Of a stretch of DNA of 64,000 bases, positions 27,402 to 37,200 are shown piece after piece. Made by a program: the position numbers and the translations under genes. Each line of letters opens with the position of its first letter. The first letter of the stretch is position 1. Below the pieces are notes generated by a model. The model was not told where the DNA came from. It did not search any database and saw nothing but the letters and a program-made list of their open reading frames with translations. The DNA is from Acidimicrobiia bacterium (GTDB lineage: Bacteria > Acidobacteriota > Terriglobia > Bryobacterales > Bryobacteraceae). The DNA lies in assembly GCA_016871315.1 (NCBI GenBank), contig VFZE01000004.1, forward strand, positions 1 through 64,000, in the 5' to 3' direction.

Positions 27402-28247
27402 TTAAAGCTCCAGCTTGCCGTCGTAGACCATATCCTTGAGCTTGAACTTGCGCTTGATGTCGTTCTGGCCGAGTTTGATTTCGAGTTCCACTTCCTTGTC
27501 ATCGAGCGTGATCTGCGTGGCTTCCTCGCGCGGGAAGATGAGGTAGACGTTGGCGCGCTGGGTGGCTTGGTCCATTTCGGCCTGGACGTTGACGGGCTTG
27601 AGGGGTTCCTTGTCCTTGCGCTTGAGCTGGACGGCCTGCTTCATGCGTTCTCCCATCGCCGCGCCGCCGCCACCGCCCTCACGTGGTGGGCCGCCTTTGC
27701 CTTCTGCACCGGGGCCGCCGCCCGGACGTCCGCCGCCGCCACCGCGGAGCATCGCGGGGGGGAGGCCGCTGAGGCCGATGATGTAGGCGTTCTCCTGGCG
27801 CTCGAGCATCTGCTTGGCTTGTGGCGCGGTTGCGGCTTCATCACCGAAGCGCATCTTCGCCACGGCTTGCTTGATGGGCAGCGCCGTATGCCAGCGCACG
27901 GTGAAGCTCATCGTGGGACGAGGCGCATCCCCGCCGGGCATTCCACCGCCGCCACCGCCGCCGCCACCTTCATCACCGCCGCCACCGCCGCCGAATCCGC
28001 CACCGCCGCCACCACCGGGCATGCCGCCACCTCCACGCCTGCCACCGCCGCCGCCGCGGCCACCCATTCCGGAGCCCATGCCGCCGCCCATCGCCACTTC
28101 GACCTTCTGGGCCCAGGGCGAATCCTTGAGCATCTTGTCGGCGTCCTTGGTGGTCCATTCGGCGAACTTTTTCTTTTCCCAAAAATCGGCGCCGTAGCCG
28201 ATGGCGACCGCCAGTGCCAGTCCGGCCAAAACCAGAATCTTTCTCAC
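27402..28247 (-). CDS. Exported Gly-rich protein, function unknown
   Basis: 281 residues from a GTG at 28247; an AAGGAG seven bases upstream supports this start over the ATG at 28319. A signal peptide (ILVLAGLALAVAIGYG) is followed by FWEKKKFAEWTTKDADKML, a short conserved-looking block that resembles the start of GWxTD-type proteins of Acidobacteriota. Two long poly-Gly stretches with Arg, Met and Pro follow. Ordered segments MSFTVRWHTALPIKQAVAKM and the C-terminal ANVYLIFPREEATQITL with KLGQNDIKRKFKLKDMVYDGKLEL lie between and after them. The folded parts suggest a small exported protein with disordered Gly linkers. No catalytic motif is visible, and I could not assign a function. Confidence 0.7.
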   Translation of the reverse strand: MRKILVLAGLALAVAIGYGADFWEKKKFAEWTTKDADKMLKDSPWAQKVEVAMGGGMGSGMGGRGGGGGRRGGGGMPGGGGGGGFGGGGGGDEGGGGGGGGGMPGGDAPRPTMSFTVRWHTALPIKQAVAKMRFGDEAATAPQAKQMLERQENAYIIGLSGLPPAMLRGGGGGRPGGGPGAEGKGGPPREGGGGGAAMGERMKQAVQLKRKDKEPLKPVNVQAEMDQATQRANVYLIFPREEATQITLDDKEVELEIKLGQNDIKRKFKLKDMVYDGKLEL

Positions 28248-28284
28248 AGTACTTCTCCTTTCGCCCCGTTCGCCGTCTATGACT

Positions 28285-29667
28285 CTACTGCAATTGTGTC
28301 TTGCGGTGCAATGCGGCAAGCAGGCGAATGGCCGTTTCGGCGAGCATCTCTCCGCAGCCGGGCGCGCAACGTGCGCTCACGGCCTCGTATGCGCCTTCGC
28401 TGAAACCCTTCCTGGTGGGCACGTAGCTGATATTGCCGTTGGCCAGTTCGACGATCACGGTCTGCGGAAAGGGAGAGGCTTTCTTGATGGCCACGCCGAG
28501 CTCGACGAAGATTTCGCCCGGCAGTCCGACCCAGGCGACACGGCGGCCGAGGCTGACCACCTGCACTTCCGCCTCGATCGGCTGGCCATTCCGGTCGGCG
28601 ACGTCAAGCACCTTGGCGGCGTGCACCATATCGAGAAACGGCGGCGGCTTCGGCTGGCCGAACTGTGCCCAGACGCGGCGGGCGGCCTCGACTTCCTCGG
28701 CGCGGAAGGAGGGCGCAGGGAGGCGGACTACTTCGCGGGTAGCCTCTACGCTTTCCCCTTCGACGCGCTCCCCGCGAGTCAGGGTCTTGAGTACCTCGCC
28801 GGTCAGCACCGTGCCGATGCGTTGCGCCTCACCGTGGCCCTTCTGCGGCGCCTTGGTCTTCACGTCGATGTGATTGATGTTGCCGGCCGCGCCGATGGTG
28901 AACAGTGTGAGCAGGTCGGCGCCACGCAATTTTCCCATGAGTTTCGACAAGGTGTAGGGATAGTCGGCCGAATACTGCGTGCCGCCGACGGTGTCCAGGT
29001 GCAGGGCGAAGTTGACGTAGAGCGCGAGCGGCTTTGCTTCGGCGCTCTCCAGCCATAAGGCGTTGACATCGGGGTCAATGACGCCCATCGGCTGCACGAT
29101 CTCCGGGTTCAGTTTGCCGGGATTGAAGCGTACCGTGCCATCCTTCATCAGGAAGCGGCGGTAGAAGCTGATCGATTCCTCGTGGCCCACGCCGGCCCAG
29201 GCGCGCGCCGTCGTCAATCCCGCGTCGGCCAGTTTGACTGCCTCGGCGATCTTACCGGGCAAGCCCGCGCGGTATTGTTCGGCGAGCCTGCGAGGCCCGG
29301 GCTCCGCCGCCTTGAGAAAGCGTGGGCGCAGCAGTGGCCCGGTGTGCGAGTGGGTGGCGCTGATCATGACGCGCTCGGGGGGGATCGCGGTGAGGGACTG
29401 AATCTGCTTGCGCGATTCTTCCACCAGCTCCGCGCTGATATCGACGAGGTCGCAGGCGACGAGGGCGGCTTTCTTCAGGCCGTCGTCGAGCACGATGGCC
29501 TTAGCGTAGAGATCATCGTGGACGCCCTCGGCGAGGCGAATGGAGTAGTAGCCGGCCATGGGAACGCCGGTGGGAGGGGTGATCTTGACGGCCGCGCGTC
29601 CCGCCCGGAGCGGTTCGGCCGCGAGCGGCAGAACCGCCGCCAATACGGCCGCGGCCCAGAGATTCAT
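28285..29667 (-). CDS. Exported neutral/alkaline ceramidase-like protein
   Basis: 460 residues with a signal peptide (LWAAAVLAAVLPLAAEP). The N-terminal ceramidase-like domain reads RAAVKITPPTGVPMAGY, LVACDLVDIS, and the zinc-site ATHSHTGP. At the position of the catalytic Ser in true ceramidases (motif AGNxSPN) the protein reads AGNINHID, so the nucleophile is missing; many bacterial members of this domain family have such an NINH variant and are not known ceramidases. Metal-dependent hydrolysis of another substrate is a possibility. The start is two bases after the S46 peptidase stop, so the two genes are probably an operon with the Gly-rich gene 37 bp downstream. Confidence 0.82.
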   Translation of the reverse strand: MNLWAAAVLAAVLPLAAEPLRAGRAAVKITPPTGVPMAGYYSIRLAEGVHDDLYAKAIVLDDGLKKAALVACDLVDISAELVEESRKQIQSLTAIPPERVMISATHSHTGPLLRPRFLKAAEPGPRRLAEQYRAGLPGKIAEAVKLADAGLTTARAWAGVGHEESISFYRRFLMKDGTVRFNPGKLNPEIVQPMGVIDPDVNALWLESAEAKPLALYVNFALHLDTVGGTQYSADYPYTLSKLMGKLRGADLLTLFTIGAAGNINHIDVKTKAPQKGHGEAQRIGTVLTGEVLKTLTRGERVEGESVEATREVVRLPAPSFRAEEVEAARRVWAQFGQPKPPPFLDMVHAAKVLDVADRNGQPIEAEVQVVSLGRRVAWVGLPGEIFVELGVAIKKASPFPQTVIVELANGNISYVPTRKGFSEGAYEAVSARCAPGCGEMLAETAIRLLAALHRKTQLQ

Positions 29668-29669
29668 GA

Positions 29670-31739
29670 CTACTTGTCTATCACATTCAGCTCGGCGAGA
29701 ATGCGCGAAGCGCCGTAGATTTTGCGCAGGGACTCGACGATTCCCTGGCTGGGGACATGCACGGAGCGCTCGCGTTCATCGCGGTAAAGGAAGCGGTTGG
29801 GGAGCCCCTCGATGTTTCCGTCAAAGAGAATGCCGATCACCTCGCCTTTGGTGTTCACAGTCGGGCTGCCGGAGTTGCCGCCATGGGTGTCACAGGTGGT
29901 GACGAAGTTAAATGGCGTTCTCAGATTGAGTTTGGACTTGCTCTTCAGCCACCGCTCTGGCAGCTCGTAGGGTTCCTTGCCGGTTGCGCGGGCATAGAGA
30001 CCGGCGAAATCGGTGGCGTAGGGGACGGCGCGATTGTTTGCGTCTTTGTAGCCCTTGGCCGGTCCATAGGAAATGCGCAGGGTAAACGTGGCGTCCGGAT
30101 AATCCTCGCTGCCGTAGACGGAAAAGCGAGCCTGCGCGATGCGCGAAGCACTGCCGGTGACGACGGCTTCAATGCGATCCTCGTAGCGGCGGCGCAGGCG
30201 GCGCGCCTCTTCGTCGAGGATACGGGCCAGCTTGAGCATTCCGTCCTGGCTTGCAGCGGCTAGCTTGGCATCGGCGGCCAGGCGCTTGCGCTCGGCCACA
30301 TCGCTCAACTTAGAGGTTTCCACAATGTGGCGCGCCGCTTCGGCCGGGCCGCGGCCGTCGAGCATTTGCTTCAAGAGCGGATTCTCCGGGCCCAACTCCT
30401 TGCTCAGATAACGCAGGTAGTGCTGCACCATCGCGATCTCCATCTCCGGATGGATGGGAGCGTCGCTGTACATGCTCTGCTCGAGTGAGGCGAGGCCGGC
30501 TTCGGAGTATTCGCGAAGCCGCTGTGCATTGGGCTTTGCCTTCTCGACCGGATAACGGAGCACGGCGCGCGCGATGGGGAACAGCTCCGATCCGCGCACG
30601 GGAAGGCGTTCCAGAAGAAGCAAAGGACGATAGAATTCGCGGTACTCGTTGTAGGCCGCGGCGACTTCGTCCCAGGTCTTGCCGTACTTGGCGCGGCTCT
30701 CCTCGTTGGACATGATCTTCGCCTTGAGGCTCTGCTCGTCGTCGCGCTTGCGGCCGATGAGGGAATCGTCCTTCAAGCCGGCCAGGAAACCGGTGAAGGC
30801 CTTAAAGCTGTTCTGCTGGCTGAACAGGTTGTCCTGGGCAATTCGCTTGTTCTCTTCGCTGTGAGCGGAGAATTTCTTGAGCGACTGGATCACTCCGTCC
30901 AGATAGCCGAGCAGAAACGGGTAGGAGACATCGCGTGAGAATAGAAGTTCCGCGAGCGTCGCCATGCGGCCGGTGGAGCCTGGATGGCCGCTGACGAAGG
31001 TCAGTTCGCCCTGCTTCACGCCGGACTTGCTCCATTTGAGGTAATCGGGTGTGCGTGCGGGCTTGCCGTTTTCATAGGCGCGCAGGAAAGCGAAATCCAG
31101 GCAATAGCGTGGGTAGGTGAAGTTGTCCGGATCGCCGCCGAAGGCCGCCACACTGAGCTCGGGAGCAAAGACCAAGCGCACGTCGGAGTATTTCTTGTAG
31201 CGGTAAAGATGGTACATTCCGCCGGAGTAGAGCGTCACGACGTCGCACCGGTTGCCGGTTATGTCGGAGCATTCCTTTTCCACGGCGCTCATGGCGGCCT
31301 TGCGCAGACGGTTGGCGTCGGCGGCGGGCGTCTCTGCGTGTACTTCGCGGTTGACCTGCGCGGTAACGTCCTTGATCTCGAGCAGAACATTGGCTTCCGC
31401 GCCGGGGCATGTCTTTTCCTCGGCCTCGGTCTTGGCGTAGAAGCCGTCCTTCATGTAGTCGTGCTGTGCGGTGCTCAGCTTTTGCACGCAGTCGGAAGCC
31501 ACATGGTGATTGGTGAAGAGCAGTCCGTTTTCCGAGACAAAGGAGCCGGAGCCGCCATCGACAAGGCGGACGGAGGCAAGGCGGAGTTTGTCCAGAAAAT
31601 CCTGCTTGACCAGGAAGCCGTGCTGCTTGTGGACACGCGCGGAGGGGAAGCCGTTGAGCAGCCAGATTCCTTCATCGGCCGGCGCCGGCACAGCTGCCAA
31701 AGCCAGACAGGCGATTGCCCAAAAGTTGGAGTTCTTCAT
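29670..31739 (-). CDS. S46-family dipeptidyl peptidase (DPP7/DPP11 type)
   Basis: 689 residues with a signal peptide (FWAIACLALAAVPAPA). The chymotrypsin-like core has the S46 triad: TNHHV near residue 79 for His, FGGDPDNFTYPRY for Asp, and HGGNSGSPTV for Ser near 636. The large alpha-helical insertion typical of S46, which lets it cut dipeptides from the N-terminus of substrates, lies between. Length and ordering match DPP7/DPP11/DAP BII. The enzyme probably works in the periplasm or outside the cell in peptide scavenging. The P1 specificity cannot be read confidently from the sequence. Confidence 0.92.
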   Translation of the reverse strand: MKNSNFWAIACLALAAVPAPADEGIWLLNGFPSARVHKQHGFLVKQDFLDKLRLASVRLVDGGSGSFVSENGLLFTNHHVASDCVQKLSTAQHDYMKDGFYAKTEAEEKTCPGAEANVLLEIKDVTAQVNREVHAETPAADANRLRKAAMSAVEKECSDITGNRCDVVTLYSGGMYHLYRYKKYSDVRLVFAPELSVAAFGGDPDNFTYPRYCLDFAFLRAYENGKPARTPDYLKWSKSGVKQGELTFVSGHPGSTGRMATLAELLFSRDVSYPFLLGYLDGVIQSLKKFSAHSEENKRIAQDNLFSQQNSFKAFTGFLAGLKDDSLIGRKRDDEQSLKAKIMSNEESRAKYGKTWDEVAAAYNEYREFYRPLLLLERLPVRGSELFPIARAVLRYPVEKAKPNAQRLREYSEAGLASLEQSMYSDAPIHPEMEIAMVQHYLRYLSKELGPENPLLKQMLDGRGPAEAARHIVETSKLSDVAERKRLAADAKLAAASQDGMLKLARILDEEARRLRRRYEDRIEAVVTGSASRIAQARFSVYGSEDYPDATFTLRISYGPAKGYKDANNRAVPYATDFAGLYARATGKEPYELPERWLKSKSKLNLRTPFNFVTTCDTHGGNSGSPTVNTKGEVIGILFDGNIEGLPNRFLYRDERERSVHVPSQGIVESLRKIYGASRILAELNVIDK

Positions 31740-31751
31740 AGGGAATCCGCT

Positions 31752-31757
31752 ATTATA
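31752..31757 (-). promoter_or_regulatory. Candidate -10 box very close to the S46 peptidase start
   Basis: On the minus strand TATAAT occurs at 31757-31752, only 12 bases before the ATG at 31739. A transcript from it would begin about five bases upstream of the start codon. No Shine-Dalgarno sequence lies in between. The -35 region is poor (TATTTT at 17-bp spacing), so the assignment rests on the perfect -10 alone. Confidence 0.35.
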
Positions 31758-31882
31758 GCGTTCTCCGTATTAAAAAAATAAGTGGGTTTGTTATCAATGC
31801 TTTACGGGCTTCGCCCAGGCTTCATTTACTTCACTTTCCGTATTCCGTGTGCGATACTGAAGACAGAAACTTCCCTACGCAA

Positions 31883-33238
31883 ATGACCATGCTCGACCAG
31901 GCGGTCGCACGCTATCACAAGCTGCTGGACACGCCCGAATTCAAGGATTTGGCTTGGGCCGACGAACTGCGCAGGCAGATGGCGACCCGTCACTTGATGC
32001 AGGGTGGACGGCCGGTGTGTCCCGTTCTGCGGCCTCATTTTATCACGCGGCGGCAGTACACGGCGATGACGAAAGCAGCCGAATCTTTGTACTCGGCGAT
32101 GGATCGGGTGCGTGGAATGGTGCTGGAGAATCCTGCGCTGATGGCGCGCATTGAGTTACTGCCTGCGGAGAAGATGCTGGCCGGAGTGGATCCTGGTTAT
32201 CCCTATCTCGCGGTAACTTCACTGCTGGACACACATCTCAATAACGGCACAATGCAGTTTGTGGAGTGCTACGCCGACGGGCCTGCCGGAGTGGCCTACT
32301 CGGACACGCTCTCGGAACTTTTCTACGATTGCGCGCCGGTGAAGAAGCTGCGGAAGAAATACAAGTTGAGCAAGTTGCAGGGAATGAAGCGTCTGCTAAC
32401 CGCGCTGCTTACCGCCTACAGGAATACGGGCAAGAAGAAGTATCCGCGGATCGCGATTGTGGAGTTCCGCACGCCGCTGAAAACAGGCCCGTCGAGCGAG
32501 TACATGCTACTGGCGGAGTATCTGCGCAGCGAAGGGTATCCGACGGAAGTGGTAACGCCGGAGCAGCTGGAGTACCGCAATGGCGTGCTTTGCCGCGGCG
32601 ATTTCGGGATCGAGATTGTCTACCGCAGCATCTCGGCGCAGGAGTTTCTGGTTCGGTTTGACCTGGCGCACCCGCTGGTTCGTGCGTATCGCGAAGGCAC
32701 GGTGTGCATGGTGAACAGCTTCCGGACGGAGCTGGTGCAGAAGAAGGCAATCTTTGGGTTGCTGACCGATGAGACGGTGACCGCTTCGTTTCCCGCGGCG
32801 GAGAAGAAAGCGATCCGCGACCATATCCCGTGGACGCGGCTGGTGACGCAGTCGAAAACTAAGTATAAGAACAAGTCGGTGGATCTTGTGGAGTTCATCT
32901 CCAGGCACCGCGAAAAACTGGTGCTGAAGCCCAACGATACTTCCACGGATATGCATTCCTTCCGCGGCTGGGAGAGCGATGAGGCCGGCTGGCAGAAGGC
33001 GATCAATACGGCGCTGCGGAGCCCCTATGTGGTTCAGGAGCGTGTGAAGATTCCGACGGTGGACTTCCCGGTGCACCAGTTCGGCAGCCTCGACATCCGC
33101 GCGATGGACGTGGATGTCTACCCGCACATTTTCCTCGGCAAAGTGGGGAGCTGCTCGACGCAGATCACAGACGTGAGCTCGGGCTTTTCCACGATCGCCG
33201 GCATGGCGCCGACGTTCCTCCTCGAGACGAAATCCTGA
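31883..33238 (+). CDS. Circularly permuted ATP-grasp-like protein
   Basis: 451 residues from the ATG at 31883; an in-frame GTG at 31847 is an alternative. The C-terminal third has the ATP-grasp features KLVLKPNDTSTDMHSF and SPYVVQERVKIPTVDFP, followed by SCSTQITDVSSGFSTIAGMAPTFLL, which resembles the end of circularly permuted ATP-grasp ligases related to glutathionylspermidine synthase. The middle has an AIVEFRTPLKTGPSSEYMLLAEYL Rossmann-like segment. Substrates are unknown; a peptide or amide ligase is plausible. No recognised partner gene is adjacent. A toxin-antitoxin pair follows after about 210 bp. Confidence 0.65.
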   Translation: MTMLDQAVARYHKLLDTPEFKDLAWADELRRQMATRHLMQGGRPVCPVLRPHFITRRQYTAMTKAAESLYSAMDRVRGMVLENPALMARIELLPAEKMLAGVDPGYPYLAVTSLLDTHLNNGTMQFVECYADGPAGVAYSDTLSELFYDCAPVKKLRKKYKLSKLQGMKRLLTALLTAYRNTGKKKYPRIAIVEFRTPLKTGPSSEYMLLAEYLRSEGYPTEVVTPEQLEYRNGVLCRGDFGIEIVYRSISAQEFLVRFDLAHPLVRAYREGTVCMVNSFRTELVQKKAIFGLLTDETVTASFPAAEKKAIRDHIPWTRLVTQSKTKYKNKSVDLVEFISRHREKLVLKPNDTSTDMHSFRGWESDEAGWQKAINTALRSPYVVQERVKIPTVDFPVHQFGSLDIRAMDVDVYPHIFLGKVGSCSTQITDVSSGFSTIAGMAPTFLLETKS

Positions 33239-33449
33239 CGGGAAGCGAGATCCGCTTCGAGCGTTTGGGCACGGGATTCGAGCACGATGGTCCGCAGCGT
33301 ACCAAAGCCCCGCCGGAGCCGGCTGCAAACCTGGGCGGCGGCGCGGTCCATACCGCAGGCGACAGCAGCTTCGATGGTGAGGTCATACGGAAGGATCATG
33401 CCTATGTTTCGAGACCAGGGAGAGGCCATTGGTTCCCTGGCGTTAAGGC

Positions 33450-33767
33450 ATGTGGATTGATATGATTAATATGACCAGTATGATCAAGAAGGTTAACGCG
33501 ATCAAAGCACGGCAGAACCTGGGGCAGCTTCTGGAGGAGGTTTACTATAACGGCGATCAGATTGTGATTGAGCGCGCGGGGCGGCCGATGGCAGCTGTCG
33601 TGCCAGTGTGGCAACTGGAGCAGTGGCGCCAACGGCGCGACCGTCTATTTGGAATGGTGGATGAAGTCTGGGAGCGCAACAAGAAGGAGAATCCAGAAGT
33701 TCTAGAGCGGGAAATCGCCTCCGGCGTTAAATCTGTCCGCGAAAAAGGCGCCCGCCGCAAACCGTGA
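33450..33767 (+). CDS. Phd/YefM-type antitoxin
   Basis: 105 residues from the ATG at 33450; in-frame ATGs at 33462, 33471 and 33480 also fit, and the last starts directly at MIKKVNAIKARQNLGQLL. The N-terminal Phd fold is recognisable in KARQNLGQLLEEVYYNGDQIVIERAGRPMAAVVP, and the C-terminal part is a charged helical tail that would occupy the toxin. Phd-type antitoxins bind DNA as dimers and repress their own operon. The last four bases (GTGA) overlap the GTG of the PIN toxin gene. Confidence 0.85.
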   Translation: MWIDMINMTSMIKKVNAIKARQNLGQLLEEVYYNGDQIVIERAGRPMAAVVPVWQLEQWRQRRDRLFGMVDEVWERNKKENPEVLEREIASGVKSVREKGARRKP

Positions 33768-34192
33768 TCGGCGCGGTGCTGGACGCCAACGTTTTCGTCA
33801 GCGGCATTATCAATCCACAGGGCACTCCTGCACGCCTGTTCACGGCATGGAGGCGCGAGTTGTTCCAACTCGTGGTGTCCGAACCAATATTGATAGAGCT
33901 GGGAAAAGTTTTGCGTTATCCGAAGATCATGCGACGTCACAAATGGTCACATGAGGAAATGGAGCAGTTCCTGGATGATCTTCGCAACCTTGCGATTCTG
34001 GCCGAAACACCGCTTTCTCTCGATCTCATCGGCGAGGACCCATCCGACAACCGGTATTTGGAGTGCGCGGTTGCCGGCGGCGCCGACTATCTGGTCAGCG
34101 GTGATCGGCACTTGTTGTCACTCGAACACCCTTTCGACTTTACGATACTGACACCAGCGGACTTGCTGCGGCAACTAGTGAAAAACGGCTAG
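33764..34192 (+). CDS. PIN-domain ribonuclease toxin
   Basis: 142 residues from a GTG at 33764. The PIN fold has the expected acidic metal-binding set: VLDANVFVSGI, SEPILIELGKVLRYP, GEDPSDNRYLECAVAGGADYLVSGDRHLLSL and the terminal FTILTPADLL. These Asp residues form the Mg-dependent nuclease site of VapC-like toxins. This type (putative TA system toxin, PIN family) is frequently paired with Phd/YefM antitoxins, as here. The sortilin-like gene follows on the same strand but is probably independent. Confidence 0.9.
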   Translation: MIGAVLDANVFVSGIINPQGTPARLFTAWRRELFQLVVSEPILIELGKVLRYPKIMRRHKWSHEEMEQFLDDLRNLAILAETPLSLDLIGEDPSDNRYLECAVAGGADYLVSGDRHLLSLEHPFDFTILTPADLLRQLVKNG

Positions 34193-34231
34193 CTTGACTC
34201 GCCGAACCCTATGGGCGATGATCCTGAGTTC

Positions 34232-37200
34232 ATGCTCAAACTTAGGCTGCTCCTTCTACTGACAGCGTCGTGGCTCCAAGCCGCCGAGGCGGATCCGTTC
34301 CGGCACCTGGAGTACCGCTTCATAGGGCCGGCGGTGATGGGAGGGCGTGCGACCGACGTGGAAGGCGTCGCCGGCGACCCATCGATCGTCTACGCTGGTT
34401 TCGGGGCGGCGGGGCTATGGAAGTCGGTGAACGGCGGGCATAGCTGGACGCCGATTCTCGAGAAGCAGACGACGTACTCGGTGGGCGACTTTGCGCTGGA
34501 GCCGGGTAATCCGGACGTGATCTGGCTGGGTTCCGGGGAATCAAATACGCGCAACAGCGTGAGCTTCGGCGACGGGGTTTACCGATCCACCGACGGCGGC
34601 AAGACGTGGCAGCACCTCGGGCTGCGGGAGACGGAGCGGATTTCGCGAGTATTAATCCATCCCACAAATCCACATACGGTTTTGGTGGGTGCGCTGGGCC
34701 ACTCGTTCGGCCCGCATCCGGATCGCGGGGTGTTCCTGACCACCGACAACGGGCGCACGTGGCAGAAGACGCTGCACCTGGATGATCACCATGGCGTCTC
34801 CGATATGGACATGCACCCGACGAATCCGAACATCGTCTACGCGGCGATGTGGAGGTTCGAGCGCAAGCCGTGGACGCACACCAGCGGGAGCGAGGAAGGG
34901 GGCGTGTTCCGGTCGGCCGACGGCGGCAAGACATGGACGAAGCTGAGCAAAGGACTGCCGAAGCTGCTGGGGCGGATCGGAGTGAAGGTGGCTCCGAGCA
35001 ATCCGCGCGTGGTGTACGTGATCGCGGAATCCAAGGAAGGAACGCTGTACCGCAGCGAGGACGGGGGCGATACGTTCCGTGAAATCACGCGGAACCGCGA
35101 GATTGTCTCGCGGGGTTTTTATTACGCCGATATGCGTGTGGATCCGGTGAACGAGAACAAGATCTACGCGGTGGCTTCGAATCTGCTGGTGTCGATCGAC
35201 GGCGGGAAGACGTGGAAGTCGATCGTCGGCGGGACGCACATAGACTATCACGCGCTGTGGATCGACCCGAAGGATCCGCGCCGGATGTGGAACGGCAACG
35301 ACGGCGGACTGGCGGTATCGCACGATGGAGGCACTACGTGGCAGGCTGTCTACAATATCGCGCTGGGGCAGTTCTACCAGGTGCACGCTGACAACCGGCG
35401 GCCCTTTTACTACGTGATGGGCGGTCTGCAAGACAACGGCAGCTGGACCGGCCCGAGCCGCACCAGGGAACCCGCCGGCATCTTGAATGAGGACTGGCGG
35501 ATGGTGCAGTTCGGCGACGGCTTCCACATGATGAACCATCCGGAGAACCCGGACCTTTACCTGAGCGAGTCGCAGGGCGGCATGGTGGGACGCACGAACA
35601 TGCTGACGCGCGAGCAGCAGATGATCACGCCGCAGCCGATCGGGGCCAGCGGCGGCCCGGCGTCGGAGGCGCGGTACCGGTTTAACTGGAATGCGCCGCT
35701 GATTCCTTCGGCGCACGATTCCAACACGGTCTACCTGGGCGGCAACGTGCTGTTCCGCTCGCAGGATTTCGGAGCGGCTTGGACGGCGATCAGTCCAGAT
35801 CTGACGACCAACGATCCGGAGAAGCAGAAACCGGCGGGCGGGCCGATCTGGTTCGACAACTCGACCGCGGAGTATCATTCGACGATCATCTCGATCGGCG
35901 AATCGCCGATGCGGCGCGGGGACCTCTGGGTGGGCACCGATGACGGTCGGCTGCACCGCTCGCCCGATGGCGGTAGAACTTGGACGGAGCTGACGGGGAA
36001 TGTGACTGGCCTGCCTGCCCATTCTCCGGTTTCCCACGTGGAGCCCTCCCGCATATCGGCCGATACCGCCTACGCCGCCTTTGACCGGCACATGTTCGAC
36101 GACTTCCGTCCGCACATTTTCAAAACAACGGATGGAGGGAAGACGTGGATGCGAATCGTGGCGGGCATTCCGGAGAAAGCCTACGTGCACGTTGTGCGCG
36201 AAGATCCGAAGAACGCGTCGCTGCTTTATGCGGGCACTGAGCTTGGTCTCTACGCGAGCTGGGATTCCGGTGCGACGTGGTCCTCATTGGCGCTGAAAAA
36301 CCTGCCGCCCGTTCCGGTGCACGACATCAAGATCCATCCGAGGGAGAACGATCTTATCCTGGGAACGCATGGACGCAGTGTCGTGATTCTGGATGACGCG
36401 GCGGCAATTCAACAGATGAACAAAGAGGTTGCGGCGAAGCCTTTTCACCTGTTCCCGCCGCGGACTGCGCTGCGCTTTACTACGCGATTCACGCGCTATG
36501 GGATCGGCGGGGCGGTATTCAAGGGAACCAATCCGGCCTATGGCGCGCTGCTGACCTACTTTTTGAAGGAGAAAGTGGAGGAGAAGACGCCGTTGAAACT
36601 GGAGATTCTCGATGCATCGGGCAAGGTGATACGAGAGCTCGCGAAGCTGAACCAGGAGGCGGGCGTGCATCGCGTGGCGTGGGACTTGAAGTCGGAGGCA
36701 CCGGCGGTGCGCAAGCCGCCTTCGGAATTCGAGGAAGAGACAGGGCGCGGCCCCCGGGGCTATGAGGTTCTGCCGGGGACATACCGCGTCAGGCTTACCG
36801 TAGGCGACAAGACGGTGGAGACAAGCGTGGAGGTTCAGCTTGATCCCGACGTGCAGGTCTCCTCGGACACACTGCGGCGTCGGTTTGAACGCGGCCATCG
36901 GCTGTGGGAAATGGTGGACAAGGGCAACGCCGCGTTGAAGAGGCTGGACAGCTTGGTGGCGCAGCTGGAGTCCACGGCGAAGCTGGCGAAAGACAATATG
37001 GGCGATGCCGGCAAGGATGCGATCAAACTCACGGAAGCATATAAGAAGGAGACCGCGGCGCTGGCCGATTCGATCGGCCGGCCAGTGGATGCCCAGCGAC
37101 TTGAAGTGGGCGCGCGGCTGATCGAAAAGATCGCCGGACTGTTTTCGGCGGTGGAGGGAGTCAACGCGGCGCCGACGCAGGCGATGGAGGAGGCCTTCAC

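Noticed and set aside
33118-33429. A 103-codon minus-strand frame after the ATP-grasp gene
   Set aside because: Half of it is antisense to the ATP-grasp end, and no family was recognised in the rest. The ~210-bp gap before the antitoxin therefore stays without a call.
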